Shown one piece after another: positions 1-6,733 of a DNA stretch of 10,771 nt (within the stretch, counting starts at the first letter, position 1; each line of letters opens with the position of its first letter). Source of the DNA: an uncultured Collinsella sp. (GTDB lineage Bacteria; Actinomycetota; Coriobacteriia; Coriobacteriales; Coriobacteriaceae). The position numbers and the translations under genes were made by a program. The DNA is taken from NCBI GenBank assembly GCA_958429225.1, contig CAUAJB010000065.1, forward strand, positions 1 to 10,771, in the 5' to 3' direction. The notes under the pieces were generated by a model. It was not told the origin of the DNA and ran no database searches. It saw nothing but the letters and a program-made list of their open reading frames with translations.

Positions 1-377
1 CGCAGGTGCATGTGGCGGATGGCCTTGACACCCTCGAGCAGGTCGTCGGGAGCCTCGGGATTGGGATTGTGCAGCAGACCCTTGTAGCCGGTGCCCTTGG
101 TGCGCGGTTTGTTGGTGTAGACGCGCGGGATGATGATGAGCTTGTCCTTGACCTCTTCGGCGGTCTTGGCCAGGCGGTTCATGTACTCAAGCACCGAATC
201 CTCGCGGTCAGCGGAGCACGGGCCGATGATGAGCACCTTGCGCGCGTCCTCGCCGGTAAAGACTTTGGCGACCTCGGCGTCAAATGCCTGCTTTTTGGCG
301 GTAAGCTCGGCAGAAAGCGGCATTTCCTCGCGGATCTCCATGGGGATCGGCAGCCTGCGTTTGAATTCCATGGCCAT
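1..377 (-). CDS. 3-deoxy-7-phosphoheptulonate (DAHP) synthase, class I, N-terminal part
   Basis: First enzyme of the shikimate pathway: it condenses phosphoenolpyruvate and erythrose 4-phosphate to DAHP in the cytoplasm. The window holds the first 125 residues and the gene runs off the left edge. Visible family motifs are IIGPCSADREDS at about residues 50-61 (the GPCS motif of class I enzymes), RVYTNKPRT at 85-93 and GYKG at 97-100, in the order seen in AroF/AroG/AroH-type enzymes. The ATG at 377 is chosen because AGGAGG (383-388 read on the minus strand) lies 5 bases upstream. An in-frame ATG at 371 is an alternative with 11-base spacing. Which aro paralogue this is, and which aromatic amino acid inhibits it, cannot be told from this fragment. 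The family assignment is secure. Confidence 0.93.
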   Translation of the reverse strand, partial: MAMEFKRRLPIPMEIREEMPLSAELTAKKQAFDAEVAKVFTGEDARKVLIIGPCSADREDSVLEYMNRLAKTAEEVKDKLIIIPRVYTNKPRTKGTGYKGLLHNPNPEAPDDLLEGVKAIRHMHL

Positions 378-431
378 AGGGGCCTCCTCAATCTATAGAA
401 AGAGCAATAAGCGTATTGTTGAGTGTTCGGC

Positions 432-460
432 ATTATCCGCTGTCGCACGCTAAAGTGCAA
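432..460 (-). promoter_or_regulatory. Candidate promoter of the DAHP synthase gene
   Basis: Read on the minus strand, TTGCAC (460 to 455) and GATAAT (437 to 432) are separated by 17 bases, close to the sigma-70 consensus. Transcription would start near 425 and leave a leader of about 48 bases before the ATG at 377. A small dyad, GCAC-N6-GTGC (445-458), overlaps the spacer and the -35 box and could be a regulator site. Inference from sequence only. Confidence 0.5.
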
Positions 461-475
461 GTCCTTGTCACCCCG

Positions 476-514
476 AAACCTGCCAAAAAGGGACAGGTTT
501 GTTTTGGCAGGTTT
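476..514. repeat. Inverted repeat / hairpin with 13-bp perfect stem
   Basis: AAACCTGCCAAAA (476-488) is exactly complementary to TTTTGGCAGGTTT (502-514), with a 13-base spacer. The spacer carries CAGGTTTG, repeating part of the right arm, so alternative pairings are possible. It lies just upstream of the proposed DAHP synthase promoter. It could be a bidirectional terminator or a mobile palindromic (REP-like) element. No gene is associated with it here. Confidence 0.7.
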
Positions 515-595
515 TATCTGGGCAAACGTCGGCGGATGCCGGGAGGGAGCTGCGCCGCGCGGGACCCTAAGGCTGTTGTCGGTTCCCCAGGAAAC

Positions 596-646
596 ACCCC
601 GTGGGCAAAAAATGCCAAATATGAGTACGGTTGCTAACCTAGTAAC
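596..646 (+). repeat. 51-base repeat, left copy of an inverted pair
   Basis: It begins ACCCCGTGGGCAAAAAA (596-612) and continues through CAAATATGAGTAC (616-628) to AGTAAC (641-646). It aligns without gaps to the reverse complement of 785-835, with about 41 of 51 bases identical by hand count. The first 17 bases and the CAAATATGAGTAC block are identical, while the stretch 629-640 is variable. No coding sense is evident. The pair brackets 596-835 with outward-facing GTGGGGT-type ends. Confidence 0.8.
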
Positions 647-784
647 ATATCGGTCTAGCGAGATAATAGACAAAGTGAAAAATACGTTCATTAACGTTGG
701 CACGCAGAAGCCTGCTAACGGGCGTTTTGATTAATTCGAAGGCGTATAGAGGCCGCAAAGAGGTCGTTTGAGGTGGTTTTGGCT

Positions 785-835
785 GTTACTAAAAAGGTGA
801 CAGTACTCATATTTGTCCTTTTTTGCCCACGGGGT
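785..835 (-). repeat. 51-base repeat, right copy of an inverted pair
   Basis: Reverse-complement partner of 596-646. In this copy the variable part forms a dyad, CTGTTAC-N7-GTGACAG (783-803, one mismatch between arms), resembling a regulator operator. The interior between the copies (647-784) is AT-richer than its surroundings and has no credible gene. I see no target-site duplication outside the pair and no transposase, so a mobile origin is only a possibility. Confidence 0.8.
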
Positions 836-893
836 CTGGAAAGCGCCGTCAATGAGGTCTCAGGGAAGGCGTTTCGAGGCTCGAAGGACACAA

Positions 894-925
894 AACGGGG
901 GCGCAGGTTGTCCTGCGCCCCCGTT
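894..925 (-). terminator. Rho-independent terminator of the marR-ABC operon
   Basis: AACGGGGGCGCAGG (894-907) pairs perfectly with CCTGCGCCCCCGTT (912-925) around a 4-base loop. On the minus strand the stem is followed by a short T-rich tail (TTTTGTG, counting the last two stem bases). It lies 31 bases beyond the stop of the last ABC gene, the expected place for the operon's end. Confidence 0.85.
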
Positions 926-956
926 CTCGGGCGTCATCATTTCTCTGCGGCCGTAT

Positions 957-2813
957 CTACGCCGCCTCGTCGAACTGCGAGTTGTACAGGTCGGCGTAGA
1001 AGCCACCCTGGGCGAGCAACTCGTCGTGTGTGCCCTTCTCGACGATGTCGCCGTCGCGGATCACCAAGATCACGTCGGCGTTGCGAATCGTGGACAGGCG
1101 ATGTGCGATAACAAAGCTGGTGCGGCCTTGCATCAGCGCATCCATGGCACGCTGAATAAGCTCCTCGGTACGAGTGTCAACGTTGGAGGTCGCCTCGTCC
1201 AAAATCAGCGCCGGACGGTCGGCCAAAATGGCACGGGCGATGGTCACGAGCTGGCGCTGACCCTGCGACAGGTTGGTGCCCTCCTCGTTGATCATAAAGT
1301 CGTAACCGCCGGCGAGCGTATGGATAAAGTGGTCGCAGCGTGCGGCGCGTGCGGCGGCCTCGACTTCGGCATCGCTCGCATCGGGGCGTCCGTAACGGAT
1401 GTTCTCGCGGATGGTGCCGTTAAACAGCCAGGTATCCTGCAGCACCATGGCAAACTCGCCGCGCAGCGCCGCGCGATCCCAGTCGCGCACGTCGACGCCC
1501 TCGACACGCAGCGAGCCGCCGTCCACGTCGTAGAAGCGCTGCAGCAGCTTAATGAGCGTGGTCTTGCCGGCGCCGGTGGGGCCGACGATGGCGATGGTCT
1601 GGCCGGGCTGCGCCTCGCAGCTAAAGTCGTGGATGATGGTCTTGTCGGGCGTGTAGCCAAACTTGACATGGTCGAACTCCACGTGGCCGGGACGCCTCTC
1701 GGGAATCTGCGCGTCGGCCTTCTGCTCCTCCTCGGGCGCGGCCAAGAACTCAAAGACGCGCTCGGTGGCAGCGGCCATCGACTGCATCGTGTTGCTCACG
1801 TTGCCCAGCTGCTGCACGGGTTGCGTAAAGTTGCGAACGTACTGGATAAAGCTCTGGATGTCGCCGGGCGTGGCATTGCCGGTCAGCGCGAGCTGCGCAC
1901 CCACCACGACGACGCCCACGTAGCCCATGTTGCCCACCAGGCTCATAAGCGGCATCATCAGGCCCGACAGGAACTGCGAGCGCCAGCCACTAATAAAGAG
2001 ACGGTCGTTTTGACGGTCGAACTCTTCGATTGAGGCCTCGGCGCGGTCGAACACCTGAATGACGTTCTGGCCGGCAAAGTCCTCCTCGATAATGCCGTTG
2101 ACGGCGCCCAGAACCTGCTGTTGCTCGCGGAAGTACGGCTGCGAGAAGTGAATCATTACGGTCAAGATAATCGCGGCGGCCGGCAGCGTGAGCACGGTGA
2201 CGCCGGTAAGCGGCAGGCTGATCGAAAGCATCATGACGAGCACGCCGATAATCTGCGTCACCGACGTGATGAGCTGCGTCACGCTCTGGTTGAGCGACTG
2301 GCCGAGCGTATCGACGTCGTTGGTGATGCGGCTGAGCACGTCGCCCTTGCTGTGGCCGTTGAAGTAACTCATCGGCACGACAGCGATCTTGGCGGCGATC
2401 TCCTTGCGCATGCGGTAGCAAATCTTTTGCGTGACGCCGGTCATGAGCCAGCCCTGGACCAGGCTGCAGACAGAGCTCGCCAGATACAGGCAGAGCAAAA
2501 AGCCGAGCGTCTTGGCGATCCAGTCAAAGTCAACGTCGCCGGTGCCGTTGACCTTGGCGACCAGGCCTTCGAACAGCTTGGTCGTAACCTGGCCGAGCAC
2601 CTTGGGTCCCACAATGTTAAAGATGACCGAGCACACGGCAAAGGCGACGGCGGCAAACACGGCAATCTTGTGCTGGCCGATATAGCCGAGCAGCTGCCTC
2701 ATGGTGCCCTTAAAGTCCTTGGCCTTTTCGCCGCGACGCATGCCGCCCATGCGGCCCATGGGACCACGCTGGCGGGTGGGCTTGGGAATCTGAGTCTTGG
2801 TCTCGTCTGCCAT
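957..2813 (-). CDS. ABC exporter half-transporter, catalytic-site subunit (heterodimeric multidrug type)
   Basis: A 618-residue type I ABC exporter half: a membrane domain (hydrophobic segments near residues 47-70, 100-124, 180-222 and 285-310) fused to a cytoplasmic ATPase domain (about 375-618). Walker A is GPTGAGKTT (411-419), the Q-loop Gln is 459, the signature is LSQGQ (515-519, changed from LSGGQ), Walker B is ALILDE with catalytic Glu540, the D-loop is SNVD (543-546) and the switch His is 571. The Glu and His are intact, so this subunit's Walker motifs form the hydrolysing site together with the normal signature of its partner. The N-terminus is rich in Met, Arg and Gly. The ATG at 2813 shares one base with the upstream gene's TAA (TAATG), so translation is likely coupled. 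The family is clear. The substrate is unknown; drug or lipid export is an inference from homology and the neighbouring marR-type gene. Confidence 0.93.
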   Translation of the reverse strand: MADETKTQIPKPTRQRGPMGRMGGMRRGEKAKDFKGTMRQLLGYIGQHKIAVFAAVAFAVCSVIFNIVGPKVLGQVTTKLFEGLVAKVNGTGDVDFDWIAKTLGFLLCLYLASSVCSLVQGWLMTGVTQKICYRMRKEIAAKIAVVPMSYFNGHSKGDVLSRITNDVDTLGQSLNQSVTQLITSVTQIIGVLVMMLSISLPLTGVTVLTLPAAAIILTVMIHFSQPYFREQQQVLGAVNGIIEEDFAGQNVIQVFDRAEASIEEFDRQNDRLFISGWRSQFLSGLMMPLMSLVGNMGYVGVVVVGAQLALTGNATPGDIQSFIQYVRNFTQPVQQLGNVSNTMQSMAAATERVFEFLAAPEEEQKADAQIPERRPGHVEFDHVKFGYTPDKTIIHDFSCEAQPGQTIAIVGPTGAGKTTLIKLLQRFYDVDGGSLRVEGVDVRDWDRAALRGEFAMVLQDTWLFNGTIRENIRYGRPDASDAEVEAAARAARCDHFIHTLAGGYDFMINEEGTNLSQGQRQLVTIARAILADRPALILDEATSNVDTRTEELIQRAMDALMQGRTSFVIAHRLSTIRNADVILVIRDGDIVEKGTHDELLAQGGFYADLYNSQFDEAA

Positions 2814-5179
2814 TAGCGCTCGCCTCCTTCCATGACGGCTGCAATTTCTTCTTGGGTAAGCCCCAGCTCCTCGGCGGAAAGCTGCGACTGTGCGATTTCC
2901 AGGTACGCCGGGCAGCTGCGCAGTAGCTCCTTGTGCGTGCCGGTGCCCACTACGTGACCGTCGTCGAGTACGATGATCTGGTCGGCGTGCATGATGGTCG
3001 CGATGCGTTGTGCCACGACCACGAGTGCGGCGTCGGTGACGTTTTTGGCCAGCTCCTCGCGCAGGCGCGCGTCGGTCTTGTAGTCAAGCGCGCTAAACGA
3101 GTCATCGAACACCACGACCTCGGGCTTTTTGGCCAACGCGCGGGCGATGGCCAGACGCTGGCGCTGACCACCCGAAACATTGGAGCCGCCCTGGCTGATA
3201 GGGGAGTCGTAGCCGCCCTCGCGCTCGGCGATAAAGTCCTCCGCCTGGGCGACGCGTGCTGCCTGGCGCATATCCTTGTCACTCACCACGTCGCCGGCAA
3301 ACTTGAGGTTACTCTCGACGGTACCCGAGAACAGACGACCCTGCTGCGGAATATAACCGATGCGGCGGCGCAGCTCAGAGAGGGTCATGTCGCGCACGTC
3401 GATGCCATCGAGCGAAATGCTGCCGCCCGTGACGTCGTACAGGCGCGGAATCAACTGTACAAGCGTGGACTTGCCCGAGCCCGTGGAACCAATGATGCCG
3501 AGCATCTGGCCGGCGTGCGTGGTGAAGTTTACGCCGCTGATGACGTCGGCGCGTGCATCGGGATACTGGAAGCTCACGTCACGGAAGGTGAGCTCACCGC
3601 GCGGCGCGCTGGCAGCAGGCAGTTTGGGCGAGGCAGGGTCGTTGATGCTCGTGGGGCAGGTGATGACCTCTTCCACGCGCTCGGCTGCGACTTCGGCACG
3701 GGGCAGGATGACCGAAACCATGGTGAGGATCATAAACGCCATGACGATCTGCATGGTGTAGGAAATAAACGCCATCATGTTGCCGACCTGCATCACGCCG
3801 TCGGACACGCCCTGCGCGCCAAACCAGACGATGAGCACGGTGATGCAGTTCATGACGAGCATCATGAGCGGCATCATAAAGCTCATGGCGCGGTTGGTGT
3901 AGAGCTGCGTGGTCATCAGGTCGAGCGAAGCCTTGTCAAAACGCTCGAGCTCATGCTCCTCGCGGTTGAATGAGCGGATGGGCATAAGACCGTCGAGCAG
4001 CTCGCGGGCGGTAAGGTTCACGCGGTCCACAAAGCTCTGCATCTTTTTGAACTTGGGCATGGTGAGGCCCATGAGCACGCCGACGACGGCCGAGACGGCG
4101 ATGATGGCCACGGCGATGGTCCACTCCAGGCCGGTGTGGTTGGCCAGGACGCGCATGACGGCGACGATGCCCATGACGGGGGCCATCAGGCACATGCGGA
4201 TAAACAGGGTTGCGGCCATCTGGATCTGCTGAATGTCGTTGGTGCAGCGGGTGATGAGCGAGGCCTGGCTAAACTTGCCCACCTCGGCCGGCGAGAAGTG
4301 CATAACCTTGTTGAAGGTCTCGCGGCGCAGGTCGCGGGCGATGGAGCAGGCGGTGCGCGAAGCCACGGCGCCGGTCAGGATGGTGGCGACCAGCGACACC
4401 AGGCACAGGCCAAACATCGTGGTCGCCATGCGGCCCAGGTAGGCGTTCTGCACGTCGGCGGGGTCGATGCCCTGTGCCTTGTACTCGTCCTGCACGTAGC
4501 TCACGGCGCGCTGGGTGACGATGGAGCCCGACATGGAGCCCATTTTGTCAGCCATATCGTTGGCGCCCTCGACGAGCTTGCTTTGGTCTACCAGACCGCC
4601 CTCGATACCCAGACGCAGACTCTTCATGGTGATCTTGCCGCCGTCGGCATCAATCTGCTTTTGCATGTTCTGCGCCACTGCAGCCTTCTGCTGCATCTCG
4701 GCGAGCTGCTCGGGCGTCATCGCCGCCATTTGTTCGGGCGTGGGCATGGCCTGGGCGCCGCTGTTGTCCTTCTCGCTGGACGTGCCCATCATGTCGTCCA
4801 TGGAGCTGGCATCGATGCCCTGGTTGAGAGAAAGGACGACGGTCTCGGGCAGGCTCATAATGTCGGCAATCTTGCCGCCGTCGGCACGCTCTTCCTCGGT
4901 GCCCTTGTACGTTCGAATGCCGTTTTTGTCAGCCTTGCTAAACACGGCCTCCACAGCTTTGGCGTTCTTGGCACTCATAAAGAGTTCGAGGTCGTCGAGC
5001 GATTCGGAGCGAATGGTGTCGGGCACGGGCGAGGCGATACCGCCTTGCTGCACGCCCACGTCGACGATATCGCTCATATAGGTAGGCAGCGCCAGGTCGG
5101 CGTTGCAGCTGATTACGATGAGTACGATAGCTGTGAACAGTGCCAGGATATGCTTTTTAAAGAGCTTGAGAATCCTCAC
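2813..5179 (-). CDS. ABC exporter half-transporter, degenerate-site subunit with large extracellular insertion
   Basis: A 788-residue type I ABC exporter half and partner of the next gene. A first membrane segment (about 11-30) is followed by roughly 215 mainly hydrophilic residues before the second (about 250-272). Ordinary family members have a short loop here. The insertion should face outside and contains a Met/Gln-rich helical stretch (about 145-176). Further membrane segments lie near 328-372 and 432-492. The ATPase part has Walker A GSTGSGKST (564-572), a normal VSGGQ signature (668-672), Walker B ending FDD with Asp693 where the catalytic Glu belongs, and Gln724 in place of the switch His. 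That is the degenerate-site pattern of heterodimeric exporters such as TM287/288 and BmrCD. The start is GTG at 5179, overlapping the regulator's TGA by 4 bases, with AAGGAG 9-10 bases upstream. The substrate and the job of the insertion are unknown. Confidence 0.93.
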   Translation of the reverse strand: MRILKLFKKHILALFTAIVLIVISCNADLALPTYMSDIVDVGVQQGGIASPVPDTIRSESLDDLELFMSAKNAKAVEAVFSKADKNGIRTYKGTEEERADGGKIADIMSLPETVVLSLNQGIDASSMDDMMGTSSEKDNSGAQAMPTPEQMAAMTPEQLAEMQQKAAVAQNMQKQIDADGGKITMKSLRLGIEGGLVDQSKLVEGANDMADKMGSMSGSIVTQRAVSYVQDEYKAQGIDPADVQNAYLGRMATTMFGLCLVSLVATILTGAVASRTACSIARDLRRETFNKVMHFSPAEVGKFSQASLITRCTNDIQQIQMAATLFIRMCLMAPVMGIVAVMRVLANHTGLEWTIAVAIIAVSAVVGVLMGLTMPKFKKMQSFVDRVNLTARELLDGLMPIRSFNREEHELERFDKASLDLMTTQLYTNRAMSFMMPLMMLVMNCITVLIVWFGAQGVSDGVMQVGNMMAFISYTMQIVMAFMILTMVSVILPRAEVAAERVEEVITCPTSINDPASPKLPAASAPRGELTFRDVSFQYPDARADVISGVNFTTHAGQMLGIIGSTGSGKSTLVQLIPRLYDVTGGSISLDGIDVRDMTLSELRRRIGYIPQQGRLFSGTVESNLKFAGDVVSDKDMRQAARVAQAEDFIAEREGGYDSPISQGGSNVSGGQRQRLAIARALAKKPEVVVFDDSFSALDYKTDARLREELAKNVTDAALVVVAQRIATIMHADQIIVLDDGHVVGTGTHKELLRSCPAYLEIAQSQLSAEELGLTQEEIAAVMEGGER

Positions 5180-5625
5180 TCGGCATCTCTCCTTTCTTGA
5201 TTGCGGTCGATAATTTCGTTGGCACGTCTAAGAAGGCGCACCATCTCTTGGGTATCTGTTTCGCCGAGCTGCTCGAGGAAGGCCGCGGTGCGCTCCTCGA
5301 ATTCCCGACGTTTAATTTCGAGATCCTGGAATCCCTTGTCGGTCACTATGACGTGTACGCGACGACGGTCGGTCTTTGAGTGCTCACGCTCAACCCAGCC
5401 CTTGGCTTCGAGAGCGCGTAGGATATTGGCAATGCGGGCGTTCGAGACCCAGGCGCGATCAGCGAGTTCGCTCGGCGTGAGCGAACCGCCAGCGAGCATA
5501 AGGGCGCGCATGACGGCCATCTCGCCGCTGAGAGCTTTGTCCACAAAGCGCGAAACGCGCTGGTGAATACCGCCAAACTCGGTAAGGAGCTGACGCCCAA
5601 GTTCACGGAAATCGGTATCTTCCAC
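5176..5625 (-). CDS. MarR-family transcriptional regulator
   Basis: A 149-residue winged helix-turn-helix protein. The helix-turn-helix spans about 50-78 (LTPSELADRAWVSNARIANI and following), the basic wing is about 82-97 (HSKTDRRRVHVIVTDKG) and the flanking helices form the usual dimer interface. MarR proteins normally repress their own operon and release DNA when a small phenolic or toxic compound binds. It is the first gene of a three-gene operon with two ABC exporter halves, so it probably controls their expression. The start is GTG at 5625, the first base of the coding strand after an AGGGG ribosome site 6 bases upstream; both lie inside an inverted repeat (see 5617-5665). The stop overlaps the next start by 4 bases. 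No ligand can be deduced. Confidence 0.92.
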   Translation of the reverse strand: MEDTDFRELGRQLLTEFGGIHQRVSRFVDKALSGEMAVMRALMLAGGSLTPSELADRAWVSNARIANILRALEAKGWVEREHSKTDRRRVHVIVTDKGFQDLEIKRREFEERTAAFLEQLGETDTQEMVRLLRRANEIIDRNQERRDAE

Positions 5626-5665
5626 CGAAAACCCCTAACACTAGAAACTATTTTCGGTGGAAGAT
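5617..5665. promoter_or_regulatory. Inverted repeat over the marR start: likely autoregulatory operator or RNA hairpin
   Basis: ATCTTCCACCGAAAA (5617-5631) is exactly repeated in inverse orientation at 5651-5665, separated by 19 bases. Each arm is itself a near-palindrome of the form TTTTC-GGTG-GAAGA, and the two arm centres are 34 bases apart. The GTG start codon lies in one arm and the AGGGG ribosome site in the spacer. As DNA it fits a pair of MarR boxes. As RNA it would put the start codon in a 15-bp stem. Confidence 0.65.
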
Positions 5666-5734
5666 GATACCCCCATATGTGGGCCTCATACAGTGGGCAA
5701 TATAAAGAGCGCATAAAGACTTAAAATCATTCAA

Positions 5735-5762
5735 TTGCTGAAGCGTTTTAAAGAACTATCAT
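5735..5762 (+). promoter_or_regulatory. Candidate promoter of the short-chain dehydrogenase gene
   Basis: TTGCTG (5735-5740) and TATCAT (5757-5762) are 16 bases apart in the AT-rich part of the divergent marR/dehydrogenase intergenic region. The transcript would start near 5769 and carry a leader of about 105 bases. Inference only. Confidence 0.45.
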
Positions 5763-5784
5763 GCACGCGGTTAGGCGAGGGGCT

Positions 5785-5828
5785 GTCATCACCATGACGA
5801 CTGGGACTCATTTATCGCCACGTGCGAT
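5785..5828. promoter_or_regulatory. Two small palindromes downstream of the candidate promoter
   Basis: GTCAT-CACC-ATGAC (5785-5798) and ATCGC-CACGT-GCGAT (5814-5828) are perfect short dyads within the dehydrogenase leader. They could be operator sites for a repressor of the sugar-acid genes or small RNA hairpins. Five-base arms are weak evidence. Confidence 0.3.
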
Positions 5829-5875
5829 GCTCCAACTTCCCGCAAGGAGACACCTGAATCAAGGGGGTTGGAGTC

Positions 5876-6625
5876 ATGGCATTTGACTTCACGGGCAAAA
5901 CCGCGATCGTTACCGGTGGCACTCAGGGCATTGGCCTCGAGATTGCCAAGGGTATCGTTGCGGGCGGCGGACACGTCGCGCTCATCGCAAGGAACGCTGC
6001 TAAGGGCGAGGCCGCTGTGGCCGAGCTTGGCGAGGGCAACAAGTTCTACCAGCTCGATGTTGCCGATGCGCCCAAGGCGCGCGAGACCGTCGAGCAGATT
6101 TTCACCGATCTGCCGCAGACCAACATCCTGATTAACTGCGCTGGCGTCATCAGCACCAAGAAGTTCGACGAGATCGATGACACCGAGTGGCGTCGCACCA
6201 TCGACATCAATCTCAACGGCACCTTCACAATGATGAACGCCGTGTACCCGCACTTTAAGGCGGCCCATGCCGGCACTATCGTCAACGTGAGCTCTGTTGC
6301 TGGCAAGATCGGCGGCGGCCTGCTCGGCACCGCGGCCTACGCGAGCTCCAAGGCCGGTGTCAACGGCCTGACCAAGGCAGTCGCCAAGGAGGGCGGCAAG
6401 TTCGGTGTCCGCTGCAACGCTGTATGCCCGTCGCTCACGTTGACCGATATGACCTCGATTCTCTCTGACGAGAACTCTCAGCGCATCATCAACGGTATTC
6501 CTCTGGGCCGCGCCGCCCAGGCCAGCGAGCCTGCGCAGATGGTGCTGTTCTTCGCTTCCGACCTCGCCAGCTTCGTGAACGGCGAGATCGGTGACTGCGA
6601 CGGCGGCATCGTCCTGGACGGGTAA
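5876..6625 (+). CDS. Short-chain dehydrogenase/reductase (classical SDR), possibly sugar-acid oxidoreductase
   Basis: A 249-residue NAD(P)-dependent oxidoreductase of the classical SDR family, cytoplasmic. The cofactor motif TGGTQGIG is at 13-20, Arg39 after the second strand hints at NADP(H), the adenine-pocket Asp is 61 and NCAG is at 87-90 (NNAG in most members). The catalytic set is complete: Asn112, Ser140 (NVSS), Tyr155 and Lys159 (YASSK). The length is typical. The start ATG follows AAGGGGG at 8-base spacing. The next gene is a 2-keto-3-deoxygluconate-type permease, so a KduD-like or gluconate 5-dehydrogenase-like role is attractive. However, FabG-like and many other SDRs share these motifs and the sequence does not decide the substrate. 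A terminator-like hairpin separates it from the permease gene. Confidence 0.88.
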   Translation: MAFDFTGKTAIVTGGTQGIGLEIAKGIVAGGGHVALIARNAAKGEAAVAELGEGNKFYQLDVADAPKARETVEQIFTDLPQTNILINCAGVISTKKFDEIDDTEWRRTIDINLNGTFTMMNAVYPHFKAAHAGTIVNVSSVAGKIGGGLLGTAAYASSKAGVNGLTKAVAKEGGKFGVRCNAVCPSLTLTDMTSILSDENSQRIINGIPLGRAAQASEPAQMVLFFASDLASFVNGEIGDCDGGIVLDG

Positions 6626-6644
6626 TACCCCGCGGTGATCGTTT

Positions 6645-6684
6645 GGCGGCGACCCTGGCGACTCGGGGTTGTCGCCTTCTTTCT
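6645..6684 (+). terminator. Terminator or attenuator between dehydrogenase and permease genes
   Basis: GGCGGCGACCC (6645-6655) pairs with GGGTTGTCGCC (6666-6676) over 11 bp including two G-U pairs, with a 10-base loop, and is followed by TTCTTTCT. The hairpin starts 20 bases after the dehydrogenase stop codon. It may end that transcript or reduce read-through into the permease gene. Confidence 0.6.
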
Positions 6685-6733
6685 GATATAGGCGCGTGCG
6701 GCTTCGATTCGCATGCATCCAAAGGAGATATAT

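Noticed and set aside
416..734. Short open frames in the repeat-rich gap
   Set aside because: They run through the hairpin and the 51-base repeat, lack good ribosome sites and resemble no protein family I know.
596..835. Insertion sequence
   Set aside because: There is no transposase frame inside and no visible target-site duplication. It is kept only as an inverted-repeat pair of unknown nature.
813..2033. Plus-strand open frame of 406 codons over the ABC gene
   Set aside because: It lies antisense to a well-supported ABC ATPase with all motifs; its composition is typical of GC-rich antisense frames.
4136..5200. Plus-strand open frame of 354 codons opposite the second ABC gene
   Set aside because: Antisense to a confident gene, His/Gly/Ala-rich, with no motif.
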